Assembly: GCF_019973615.1 (NCBI RefSeq)
Contig: NZ_AP024238.1
Span: 1,116,001 to 1,180,000 of the forward strand
Length of the DNA stretch: 64,000 nucleotides
Source of the DNA: Rhodoferax lithotrophicus
Lineage (GTDB): Bacteria > Pseudomonadota > Gammaproteobacteria > Burkholderiales > Burkholderiaceae_C
Direction of reading: 5' to 3'
A program made the position numbers and the translations under genes. The notes beneath the pieces are model-generated. The model ran no database searches, was not told the DNA's origin, and worked only from the letters and a program-made list of their open reading frames with translations. Shown one piece after another: positions 54,851 through 62,990 of the stretch. Within the stretch, counting starts at the first letter, position 1; each line of letters starts with the position of its first letter.

Positions 54851-57800
54851 ATGTCGAGCACACCAGAGCCTGATTTCTCTCCATCCTCTGCCAGCCGAAG
54901 GATGAGCACACACTTCGACCTCATCATCACCGCAGACTACCCGCGCCGCAGCGCCGAGTTTCAACTTCATGATGCCGCAGGTGTGCAGATTGCCTACCGA
55001 AAAACGGCGTTCAACGCCATCAGCATCAGCCGCCAACAGGGCCTCTTTGACCTGCGCAACCACCTGCGCATCTGTGTCGATGAAGACCGGACCCACGCTG
55101 CCGTGGCCGAGATCGGTGTGTGTATTGCGCAAGAGGTGCTGGGGCCAGACATCTTCACCGCGCTGTGGGCATCGCAGTCCCAGCGCACGTTGCGCATCCA
55201 GTTGCCGGGGGCTGGGGATTCTGAAAATCTGCTGGCCGCCGCACTAGCCCGTGTACCGTGGGAGATGGCCCGCCCCAACACCCAAACCCCCACCCTGGGC
55301 GAGCGCAACCTGGTGGTGCGCGTGGTCCATGACATGGCGGCATCGGCCTCCACGCCGATTGAGTTGGCGGCAGACGATGCGCTGCGCGTGCTTTTTGTTT
55401 TTGCCGAGGCGCGTGGCTCGCGGCTGCTGAACGCCTGCAAGGAGCGGCGGCAACTGTTGCAACTCTTTGAGCAGGAGATTTACCCCCGCCGCCGCGTTGT
55501 CGCGCACTTCCTCACCCACGGGGTCACGCGGGAGCGGCTGGCGGCGCAGATTCAGGAGAACGGCGGCTATCACATCGTCCACTGGAGCGGCCACGGGCAC
55601 ATGAATCTGCTCGAACTCTGCCAGACCGGCGGGGCCCGCGACCACCTCACGGGCCAGCAATTGCTTGAGCTTTTCACGGGTGCTGGTGGCTTTCTGCCAC
55701 GCCTGTTCTTCCTCAGCGCCTGCCACTCGGGCGACATCTTGCCGGTGCGGAACTGGGCCGACTTCATCGCCGTGGCGCAGGGCAAAGAGCTGGGCACGCG
55801 GGATGCAGACACGAGGGAGGTAGACACTCGTGACATTACCCTTGCCAATCAACCCGGCTACACCGGCACTGCCCATGCGCTGCTGCAAGGCGGCGTGCCG
55901 TCGGTGGTGGCCATGCGTTACGCCGTGGGCGACAGCTATGCCCGCGAGGTCGCCGTGGCGTTTTACCGCGCCTTGCTCGCCCATACTCAGCCGAAACCCG
56001 TGGCCACGGCTTTGGCTCTGGCACGCAAGGCCTTGCTGGACGAGAAACAGCACCTGCCCGCGCACTTTGCCGCCTGTGACCATGCCACCCCGGTGCTGTA
56101 CGGCGAAGCGCATCCCGGCCTGAGCGTCACGCCTGGGCGTAGCCCAAGCCTCAATCCACGCAACCGTCGACTACACCCCATCAACGAGCTGACCCTGAAA
56201 GAGCATGCGCACTTCGTTGGCCGCACCTGGGAACTGGCCGGGCTGGGGGCGCAGTTTATTGGCGCGAGCACAAGCGAACAGGTCAAGCCGGTGGCCGTGA
56301 TCCATGGCCAAGGCGGTATGGGCAAGACCGCCTTGACCGCCGAGGCGCTTGCGCTGTGGGAGTCGCGCTTTGAGTGGGTGCTGCTCTACCAGGCTAAACC
56401 GAACCGACTGGAATTGGAGGCCACGCTGCGCGACATCCACATGAAGCTGATGAGCAGGGTGAAGGTTTACCACGATCATGTGCGTGAGTATTCAGCCGAT
56501 GCTATCTACCGCGAAGCCAGCGCCGATTTCACCGGATCGGGGCGGCTGACCGAGCTTACGCGCAACCTGCTGCGCGCCTTGCGGGACGAGGCCATCCTCC
56601 TGGTGCTGGATAACTTCGAGACCAACCTCAAGCCCACTGCTGAGCCTGCCGCAGTGGCAGGCCAATCCGTCTGGGCCTGCCAAGACCCGGCGTGGGACGA
56701 GTGCCTGCATCTGCTGGCCTCGGAACTTGTTGGTTCCCCCTCGCGCGTGCTCATCACTTGCCGTCGGCCCCTGGCGGCGCTGGCGGAAATGGCTGCGCAT
56801 GTCGTGCTGCTCGGGTCGTTGCCCGGCGCAGAAGCGGCACTCTTCATTAAGGAGCATCCGGTGTTGAGTGGCATGGTGTTTGGTGGCGATGTTGCGCAAC
56901 AGGCGCTGGCGCTGCGCCTGCTCAACGCCAGCCGCTTTCATCCGTTGCTGATGGATCGGCTGGCCAAGCTGGCTGCCAGCGCGGCCTTGCTCCCGCAGCT
57001 TTTGGCGGCGCTGGATACGCTGGAGAACACCAAGGACTTCGCCCAGCTCCCGGCGTTGTTTGCCAGCACAACGGGTGATGCGAAGGAATTGGCCTACCTG
57101 GAAGACGCGCTGACCACCTCGCTCGACCAGCTCATCCGCGACTGCAGCCCGGATGCCCGCCGCCTGCTGTGGATCATCGCCCTGGCCAACCAGCCCGAGG
57201 CACTGGGTTTGGTGAAGGAGGTGTGGGGTGGGGAAAGCCTTGAGCAGACCAAGCTGTGGGCGATGAAGCGTGATCTTGAAAGGCTCCACGAACTTGCGCC
57301 TGAAAAACAGGAATTTTTGAGCAAGTTGCCGCAGGAGATTCGCGGCAAGATCGATGCTCTGCCGCCGAAGAAACCGGCGCAACCGGATATGGCGCCGCTG
57401 TTGTCCCGGCTCGTGAGTGTGGGTCTGGTCACCGAGCAGCGCGACGAGCCAGCGTACAACAACCCCGAGCTCACTTGCCATGAACTGGTTCGTGAACGCA
57501 TCTGCGCATGGATGGCACAGCATCCGCAAGACCGGGCAGAGCTGACTGAGAACACCATTCGTTTAGCCTACGCCGAGCGGCTGGAGGCAGTATTCAAAGG
57601 GTTACTGCACCGGGACATGAGCGCCGCGTTGGGTGCGGGCAGCCGTGCTCTGGTCTATTGCGTCCAGGCCGGGGCCTGGGATCGGTTGGGTGGTTTTGCC
57701 AGCAGCCTTGTGACCAGCACGGGCGATCCGCGTCTGCTGACAGAGCTGCTGCCGCACCTGCACACTGCGGCTGCGTCGGCCCCGGAGGGTAGGCCACGCT

Positions 57801-58972
57801 GGTCTTGTCTCGGTTACCTGGCCGATGCGTTGGGTCGTGCGGGCCGTCCCGACACCAGCTTGCTGTTCTACGCGCAGGCCGCCACCCAGGCCCGTGCCGT
57901 TGCTGAGGCCGCTGGCGTTGGCTCACGGCAGGCTTGGTCAGACTTTGCTGCGATCAGTGGCAACTGGGCGAACGCTCTTGGGGATGTCTGTGATTTTGGT
58001 TCGGCACGTCAGCGGCAACTCGAATCCGCCGACGCGGCGAAGAAGGCGGGCTGCCCTGACATGCACATCATTGCCAGTGAGCTGGAAGCCCTGCGCATCG
58101 ACATCATGCAGGGCCAGGTGCTGACTGCCTTGCCCGAGGTGGCGGCCCGGCTGGCGCAGGTGGAGGCCTGGTGGCAGCGACACCTTGCGGGACAGCCCGT
58201 GCCCGAGGCCCAGGATGCCGAGTTCCTCGCCCGTGTGTTGATCGCTGCGCTTGACATCGCTACGGAGGCCCACATAGCCCAAGAGGACTGGCCCGCCGCC
58301 CTGCACCGGATAGACCGCATATTGGAGGTCAAGCGTGCGCTGGAGCGCCCGGCGAAGGATATTGCTGGTGACCGGATGAACCGAGCCAATGTGCTGGCCT
58401 GGATGCAGGAGCGCTTGGGCGAGGCTAAGGCGGAGATGGAGGCCTGCCTGGAGTTGTTCACTCACGATCCCGCCAGGCGTACCGTGGTGCTCAGCTCCCT
58501 CGCTGCCCTGTTCAACAAGCAAGACGACATCCCCCAGGCCATCGCCCAGGAGCGCCGTGCACTCGCCTTGTGTGAGCAGTTGCCCGATCCTGCTGGTCGA
58601 GCCATTTCGCACGGCAATCTGGCCAACTACCTCGAACGCAACGGCACTTCGTCTGCTCTTGTCGAATCACCCCGTCACCAACTCGCAGCGCTTCTTTATC
58701 GCATCGTCGCGGAACTGTTCGGGTCCCTCATGACCTCGCTACACAAATACGCCATCGACATCCGCCGCGCCCACGCCACAGGTACGGCGTTGGCCGTCCC
58801 CCACGTGGCCGAGTTGCTAAGTGCCCCCGCCTTTGCCCCGCTGAAGCAATGGCTTGCTCAGCGCCAGGTGAACCTGGACGAGCTGCAAACCACCGTGGAT
58901 TACCTGCTCAACCAAGCCCGTCAAGCCGCGCAGGAAAACCCGCCCAACGACACCCCCAACCCAATGACCTAG
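54851..58972 (+). CDS. CHAT protease - NTPase (STAND) - helical repeat protein, putative defence effector
   Basis: 1373 residues; start at 54851 (AGGGGA upstream), alternatives 54803 and 54902. Residues about 20-420 form a CHAT caspase-like protease: catalytic His248 in HWSGHGH and Cys291 in LSACHSGD. Next is a STAND-type NTPase with Walker A HGQGGMGKT (about 485-493) and Walker B ILLVLDNFE, plus the CRRPLAAL sensor region. From about 850 to the end a long alpha-helical, TPR-like part serves as the likely ligand sensor. This is the layout of CHAT-Avs-like immune proteins: foreign ligand, oligomerisation, protease activation. The next gene starts 3 bases later, so the hydrolase is its probable partner or substrate. 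The ligand is unknown. Confidence 0.85.
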   Translation: MSSTPEPDFSPSSASRRMSTHFDLIITADYPRRSAEFQLHDAAGVQIAYRKTAFNAISISRQQGLFDLRNHLRICVDEDRTHAAVAEIGVCIAQEVLGPDIFTALWASQSQRTLRIQLPGAGDSENLLAAALARVPWEMARPNTQTPTLGERNLVVRVVHDMAASASTPIELAADDALRVLFVFAEARGSRLLNACKERRQLLQLFEQEIYPRRRVVAHFLTHGVTRERLAAQIQENGGYHIVHWSGHGHMNLLELCQTGGARDHLTGQQLLELFTGAGGFLPRLFFLSACHSGDILPVRNWADFIAVAQGKELGTRDADTREVDTRDITLANQPGYTGTAHALLQGGVPSVVAMRYAVGDSYAREVAVAFYRALLAHTQPKPVATALALARKALLDEKQHLPAHFAACDHATPVLYGEAHPGLSVTPGRSPSLNPRNRRLHPINELTLKEHAHFVGRTWELAGLGAQFIGASTSEQVKPVAVIHGQGGMGKTALTAEALALWESRFEWVLLYQAKPNRLELEATLRDIHMKLMSRVKVYHDHVREYSADAIYREASADFTGSGRLTELTRNLLRALRDEAILLVLDNFETNLKPTAEPAAVAGQSVWACQDPAWDECLHLLASELVGSPSRVLITCRRPLAALAEMAAHVVLLGSLPGAEAALFIKEHPVLSGMVFGGDVAQQALALRLLNASRFHPLLMDRLAKLAASAALLPQLLAALDTLENTKDFAQLPALFASTTGDAKELAYLEDALTTSLDQLIRDCSPDARRLLWIIALANQPEALGLVKEVWGGESLEQTKLWAMKRDLERLHELAPEKQEFLSKLPQEIRGKIDALPPKKPAQPDMAPLLSRLVSVGLVTEQRDEPAYNNPELTCHELVRERICAWMAQHPQDRAELTENTIRLAYAERLEAVFKGLLHRDMSAALGAGSRALVYCVQAGAWDRLGGFASSLVTSTGDPRLLTELLPHLHTAAASAPEGRPRWSCLGYLADALGRAGRPDTSLLFYAQAATQARAVAEAAGVGSRQAWSDFAAISGNWANALGDVCDFGSARQRQLESADAAKKAGCPDMHIIASELEALRIDIMQGQVLTALPEVAARLAQVEAWWQRHLAGQPVPEAQDAEFLARVLIAALDIATEAHIAQEDWPAALHRIDRILEVKRALERPAKDIAGDRMNRANVLAWMQERLGEAKAEMEACLELFTHDPARRTVVLSSLAALFNKQDDIPQAIAQERRALALCEQLPDPAGRAISHGNLANYLERNGTSSALVESPRHQLAALLYRIVAELFGSLMTSLHKYAIDIRRAHATGTALAVPHVAELLSAPAFAPLKQWLAQRQVNLDELQTTVDYLLNQARQAAQENPPNDTPNPMT

Positions 58973-58975
58973 CCC

Positions 58976-60214
58976 ATGATCACCATGCCCACCCCCGCCG
59001 ACCTCCTGACCCAACTCGAAGCCGCTGTGCACGCCGGTGACCGTGCGCTGGCCCAAGACCTGGCCCGCCAAATCCAGCAAGCGCTGGTTCGTGAGAGTTA
59101 TGACCAAGCCGCCGTCGAGCGGCGCATGCGCGAGTCGCTGGCCGAACTCGACCAAGCCGCCCCCGTCGTACAGCTCACGATGGTCGACATCCTGGACACC
59201 GAGCGTTTCATAAAGGTTGCCAGTCCCGCCGAAGGCACGGTCTACCCGGTCTGGTTTGGAACCAACCGCAAACCCGACGGCCAAGGCGGTTTTGGCACAG
59301 AGCGCCACGCCAGCACCACCCGTGGCCGGGCAGAGGTGCTGATCCCCCAGGGCCATCGTTTTGGCGAAACCGGTTCACCATTCTGGAAGAAGCTGCGGCG
59401 GCTCGATCTGCGTGACGACACGATCCGGCTCCAGCAACTCACGCCGCAAGCGCATGCCGACTGGCTGGCTGACATTCAGCAGGCCATGCAGGATGTCGAA
59501 GCGGGTGGGGAGACGCCCCATGCGCTGTTCTTCCTGCATGGCTTCAACGTGACTTTTGAGGAGGCCGCCATTCGCGCCGCGCAGATCGGCTTTGACCTGA
59601 AAGTGCCCGGAGCCACCGCCTTCTTTAGCTGGCCCTCGCGCGGCAGCGTCACCGCCTACCCGGCGGACGAGGCGAGTATTGAGGCAAGCGAACGGGCCAT
59701 CACCGACTTTCTGGTGGACTTTGCCGCCCACTGCGGGGCCAAGAAAGTGCATGTCATCGCCCACAGCATGGGCAACCGCGGCCTGCTGCGTGCGCTGCAA
59801 CGCATTGCCGCCAATGCCCAGACGCAGGGCCAGGTGAAGTTCGGTCAGGTCTTTTTGGCCGCGCCGGATGTGGATCGTGACTTGTTCATGGACTTGGCCA
59901 GCCTGTACCCGGCGCACAGCGAGCGCACCACGCTCTACGCCTCCCAAGCCGACCTGCCGGTGCATCTGTCTGCCGAATTACACGATGCACCACGCGCTGG
60001 TTATTTCAGGCCTTACACCGTGGCCCCCGGTGTGGACACTGTTGCCGTGCCGGACTTTGACATCGACCTGCTCGGCCACAGCTACTTCGCCCAGGCAGAG
60101 GCGTTGCTGCACGACATCTACAGCCTGATGCGCCTGGATGCCGCACCAGACAAGCGCCAGCGCATCAGGCCAGCGGTGGAGGGGGGTGTGAGCTTTTGGG
60201 AATTCAGCGAATAG
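58976..60214 (+). CDS. Alpha/beta hydrolase paired with the CHAT protein (DUF900-like)
   Basis: 412 residues; an ATG at 58985 is also possible. Residues 1-80 are a charged helical leader with no signal sequence. Then VYPVWFGTNRKP starts a hydrolase domain with oxyanion segment FFLHGFNVTFEEA (186-198), nucleophile Ser264 in VIAHSMGNRG, acid probably in APDVDRD and a His in LLGHSYF. The family (DUF900, PF05990) includes lipases/esterases of unknown target. Starting three bases after the CHAT gene makes a two-gene unit. I infer that it is the toxic effector, released or activated by the CHAT protease. Confidence 0.85.
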   Translation: MITMPTPADLLTQLEAAVHAGDRALAQDLARQIQQALVRESYDQAAVERRMRESLAELDQAAPVVQLTMVDILDTERFIKVASPAEGTVYPVWFGTNRKPDGQGGFGTERHASTTRGRAEVLIPQGHRFGETGSPFWKKLRRLDLRDDTIRLQQLTPQAHADWLADIQQAMQDVEAGGETPHALFFLHGFNVTFEEAAIRAAQIGFDLKVPGATAFFSWPSRGSVTAYPADEASIEASERAITDFLVDFAAHCGAKKVHVIAHSMGNRGLLRALQRIAANAQTQGQVKFGQVFLAAPDVDRDLFMDLASLYPAHSERTTLYASQADLPVHLSAELHDAPRAGYFRPYTVAPGVDTVAVPDFDIDLLGHSYFAQAEALLHDIYSLMRLDAAPDKRQRIRPAVEGGVSFWEFSE

Positions 60215-60312
60215 GCGCAGCAGGTGGCCCAGGCATGGTTGTGTGGTCAGCGCTGATAAGAAGTGACCATGGCATGACCCAATGGCTGGCTCAACAACAA
60301 ACCAGAGGCGCC

Positions 60313-60395
60313 GGTGCTGTTTTTAAAACTTATAAGAAAAATCAGGCTCTAGACCAATTCATACTTGCGCAAACAGCTATCAATTAAGTAGCAAT
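60313..60395 (-). repeat. ~83-bp repeat, left of the darT-darT-darG operon
   Basis: Begins GGTGCTGTTTTTAAAACTTA and ends with the dispersed-repeat part acttgcgcaaacagctat. About 82% identical by eye to 62893-62975, in the same orientation. The two copies bracket the three-gene operon. Confidence 0.7.
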
Positions 60396-60429
60396 CTGGC
60401 GCATCAAGAAATCAAACCACAGCATCGGT

Positions 60430-61539
60430 TCACGCAGGCAAAACGCAGATTGGCTGTGGTGGTACGGCGTTGCACAGCGGGGACGTGGTCAAACGCTCCA
60501 GCGCAATGCTGATGGCTTGGTCATGGAAGAGGTGGGTCTTGCGTTGCGCCGCGCCTGGAATGGGCCAGCGCTTCAGGGCTTCACGCAGGGCAGGCACGGT
60601 GGGGGTAACCTGCTCGCGGGTTAAAAGCCAATCCACGGTTGCCAGCAACTCCATACCAAAGGGAGATTCAAAGCCGTCAATCAGCTCGGCGGTGGCCTCC
60701 AGTGCCGGGAGGTAAGCCTTGGCTTCGCTCTGCAAATAGGCTTGTACCAAGTCTTTGCGACCATCATCAAACCAGATCACGTCAAGTTTGTCGGCATCGG
60801 CAATGCGCTTTTCGCAATGCAGGTAGCTGCCGTCGAGTTTGTCCAAAAGCTTGTCCAGGCGGTTGGCATAGGGGCCATACCGGTTGGCTTCGAATTGAAG
60901 TGCCAGCGGATTGTTGCCTGGCATGAAGCGTTCAATGGAGCGCTCCAGAAACCAGGCCAGCTTTTGGATTTCCAGCAAGCTGCATTCCATGCCCAGCACC
61001 CAGTAGCGGCGGACCAACTCGGCAATCAGTGCGCGGGCTGGGGTCAGTTTTTCAATACCGGCGCGCTTGGCCACATTCTGGTATTGCCTGGTTGGCTCAA
61101 ACACGGTGATGTCGATCTCAGTCAAATCGCCCAATGCACGCTCGATCTCCGGCCTGACGTGGTTCCAGTCCAGCCCGCCATTGCCCGCACCGAGGGGGGG
61201 AATGGCAACGGACTTGACCTCGTTGTCGATGAGAAAGCGGCGCAGATCCTGCAAACCTTCAACCACCCATTCCAGTTGGGAGGGTGAGCGCCAATGCTGC
61301 TTGGTGGGAAAGTTAATGATCCAGCGCGGGCCGTCCAGCTCGGTCGTCTTGGTGACAAACATGTGGCCGGTTTTGACTTGTCCGCTTTTGCAAGCAGCGG
61401 CGTATTGGCGATAGTTGTCAGCAAAGCGCTCTTTGAACATCAGCGCAATGCCTTTGCCCATCACGCCGACGGTGTTCACCGTGTTCACCAGCGCCTGGGC
61501 GCGGGCTTCCAGCAAATTACCTGTTGTGAAATTGAGCAT
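60430..61539 (-). CDS. darG: DarG-like macrodomain antitoxin
   Basis: 369 residues from the ATG at 61539, which overlaps the stop of the upstream DarT gene (TGATG). The N-terminal macrodomain (about 1-155) has [35 protein letters not shown] and [13 protein letters not shown], the ADP-ribose pocket of DarG proteins that remove ADP-ribose from DNA. The C-terminal part (about 165-300, [36 protein letters not shown]) looks like the helical domain that neutralises DarT by direct binding. Third in the operon, after two toxins. Confidence 0.92.
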   Translation of the reverse strand: MLNFTTGNLLEARAQALVNTVNTVGVMGKGIALMFKERFADNYRQYAAACKSGQVKTGHMFVTKTTELDGPRWIINFPTKQHWRSPSQLEWVVEGLQDLRRFLIDNEVKSVAIPPLGAGNGGLDWNHVRPEIERALGDLTEIDITVFEPTRQYQNVAKRAGIEKLTPARALIAELVRRYWVLGMECSLLEIQKLAWFLERSIERFMPGNNPLALQFEANRYGPYANRLDKLLDKLDGSYLHCEKRIADADKLDVIWFDDGRKDLVQAYLQSEAKAYLPALEATAELIDGFESPFGMELLATVDWLLTREQVTPTVPALREALKRWPIPGAAQRKTHLFHDQAISIALERLTTSPLCNAVPPQPICVLPA

Positions 61540-62183
61540 CAGAAATACCACCCCGGACGTGCATGAACCGGCAAATTCAGCCCTTGAGCCGCAACTTGCG
61601 TTTGAGCCTGCATTTTGCCTTCTTCTGAATGGCAAACCATCCCAATCAACCCGGACACCGGGCAGTGCCGATGGATCAGCGCTTCGGCTTGGTAGCGCTC
61701 GAATTTGGCGGGGTCGTTTTCGTCACGTTTGAAGTCCCTCGCTTGCAGTAGCGCCCAATCCACTTTGTCCAGGTGAGCCAGATCGTTGTAGTAAGTGGCC
61801 CAGCGGTAGTAGGCGTGCATGTCGGTGAACAAAAACGGCAGCCCTTGCTGCGCCACATGATGCAGGCTCGATACCAGAATCACAATTTCATCGTTGTCCC
61901 GCTGTTGCACACCACCACGCCCAGAGCGTATGTTGCGCATCATCACCGAGAAGGGCGTGAAGTAAAACGGCACATAGTCGTTCAGCACGCCACCTGGTGG
62001 CAGCGGCACGGTATGGTGAGCCCGCTTGTCAATCAACTCCGAATTACCAATGTGTACCCAGTTCGGCGCTTGTTGAACACCGTTGCCGCAGTGCAGGCCG
62101 TGCGCCAGCACCCATGGCAGGTTGTCGCGATGGATGATGCGCCAGATCAGCGCTTTCTCGGGATTGAGGTTTTTGTAGATCAT
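61539..62183 (-). CDS. darT: DarT-family DNA ADP-ribosyltransferase toxin (second in operon)
   Basis: 214 residues. DUF4433/DarT fold: NAD-binding [18 protein letters not shown] with His18/Arg19, the [15 protein letters not shown] loop, [11 protein letters not shown], and [13 protein letters not shown] with the likely catalytic Glu167. DarT enzymes add ADP-ribose to thymidine (or guanosine) of single-stranded DNA. Overlaps its neighbours by four bases upstream (ATGA) and by one base downstream (TGATG). It resembles the commonly paired DarT more than the other toxin does, so it may be the original partner of darG. Confidence 0.9.
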   Translation of the reverse strand: MIYKNLNPEKALIWRIIHRDNLPWVLAHGLHCGNGVQQAPNWVHIGNSELIDKRAHHTVPLPPGGVLNDYVPFYFTPFSVMMRNIRSGRGGVQQRDNDEIVILVSSLHHVAQQGLPFLFTDMHAYYRWATYYNDLAHLDKVDWALLQARDFKRDENDPAKFERYQAEALIHRHCPVSGLIGMVCHSEEGKMQAQTQVAAQGLNLPVHARPGWYF

Positions 62184-62752
62184 CGGAGAAACATGTTCTC
62201 GTTGACATCAATGTAAACGGTTACCTTTTGCTGCGTTGCCCAAGCTCTTGCCTTCTTTTCCAGTTCAGAGGTGCGCACATAAATGTTGCAAAACTGGCTC
62301 ACAGGTACTGTGCCGGGGGCCAAGCATTCGGCCATGCAGACACTCTTGCAGTTCGAGTCATGGTAATCGCGCTTGTTCATCGTTTCCCAATCAATGGCCG
62401 CGAATCCAGCCTCGTAGTTCAGTAATTCGATTTCAGCGTTGGCAAGCGGATGCCGTGGAATGACGCTCCAATTGTTTCTGGCAGCGACTTCGCGGCGAAC
62501 GCAGATAAGTGCAAAGGGTTTATTCCGGTGCGCTGTTTGAACGCTGCCATCAAAAGGGTTTTTGACGAACCAATGAAAAGGTACACAGTTCTCCAGCCTC
62601 AAGGTACTTCGCTTTTGAATGATGTCCTGATCAGCAACGTCATGGAATCGAGTCAATTGCGAGCGAGGCTTTAGACCTTGCGCCAACACACTTGGCAGAT
62701 TTTCAAACGCAGTCAAGTGATAGATGAGCTTTTGGGTTTTGATGTCTGCCAT
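62180..62752 (-). CDS. Second, divergent DarT-family protein (first in operon)
   Basis: 190 residues. Also DUF4433: LIYHLTAFENLPSVLAQGLK, RFHDVADQDIIQKRS, ENCVPFHWFVKNPFDG and CMAECLAPGTVPVSQF with the likely catalytic Glu142. It shares the fold but little sequence with the next gene, so it is not a recent duplicate. Keeping the Glu suggests it is active. Its stop overlaps the next start (ATGA). Together the three genes form a toxin-toxin-antitoxin operon. Whether it modifies a different base or sequence is open. Confidence 0.85.
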   Translation of the reverse strand: MADIKTQKLIYHLTAFENLPSVLAQGLKPRSQLTRFHDVADQDIIQKRSTLRLENCVPFHWFVKNPFDGSVQTAHRNKPFALICVRREVAARNNWSVIPRHPLANAEIELLNYEAGFAAIDWETMNKRDYHDSNCKSVCMAECLAPGTVPVSQFCNIYVRTSELEKKARAWATQQKVTVYIDVNENMFLR

Positions 62753-62876
62753 GGGTCACGTCCTTCCTTTTGAATTCAATGCCACATAGCAGGTACGCCT
62801 GTTTTTTTTTGGTCTGACTTTTGATATGTGTCCATTTGACGGTGATTCTGCATTGGAAATGTGAACTACCCCACAG

Positions 62877-62903
62877 AAAAACAGCACCCGCAGGTGCTGT
62901 TTT
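62877..62903 (-). terminator. Terminator of glcB
   Basis: AAAACAGCACC, four-base loop, GGTGCTGTTTT: an exact 11-base stem with A- and T-runs on both sides, 88 bases beyond the glcB stop. It could also act on the + strand. Confidence 0.85.
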
Positions 62904-62975
62904 CAAAACTTTCAAACAAAATCAGGTTCTAGCCCAACAAATACTTGCGCAAGAAGCTATTCATTAAATAGCAAC
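62893..62975 (-). repeat. ~83-bp repeat, right of the darT-darT-darG operon
   Basis: Begins GGTGCTGTTTTCAAAACTTT and contains the dispersed repeat (acttgcgcaagaagctattc). Direct repeat of 60313-60395. It overlaps the terminator stem. Confidence 0.7.
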
Positions 62976-62990
62976 ATGTGCCTCAAATCA

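Noticed and set aside
55244..57529. Long minus-strand open frames (289 and 345 residues) opposite the CHAT protein
   Set aside because: Arg/Gln/His-rich shadows; the plus-strand protein has catalytic motifs in the same region.
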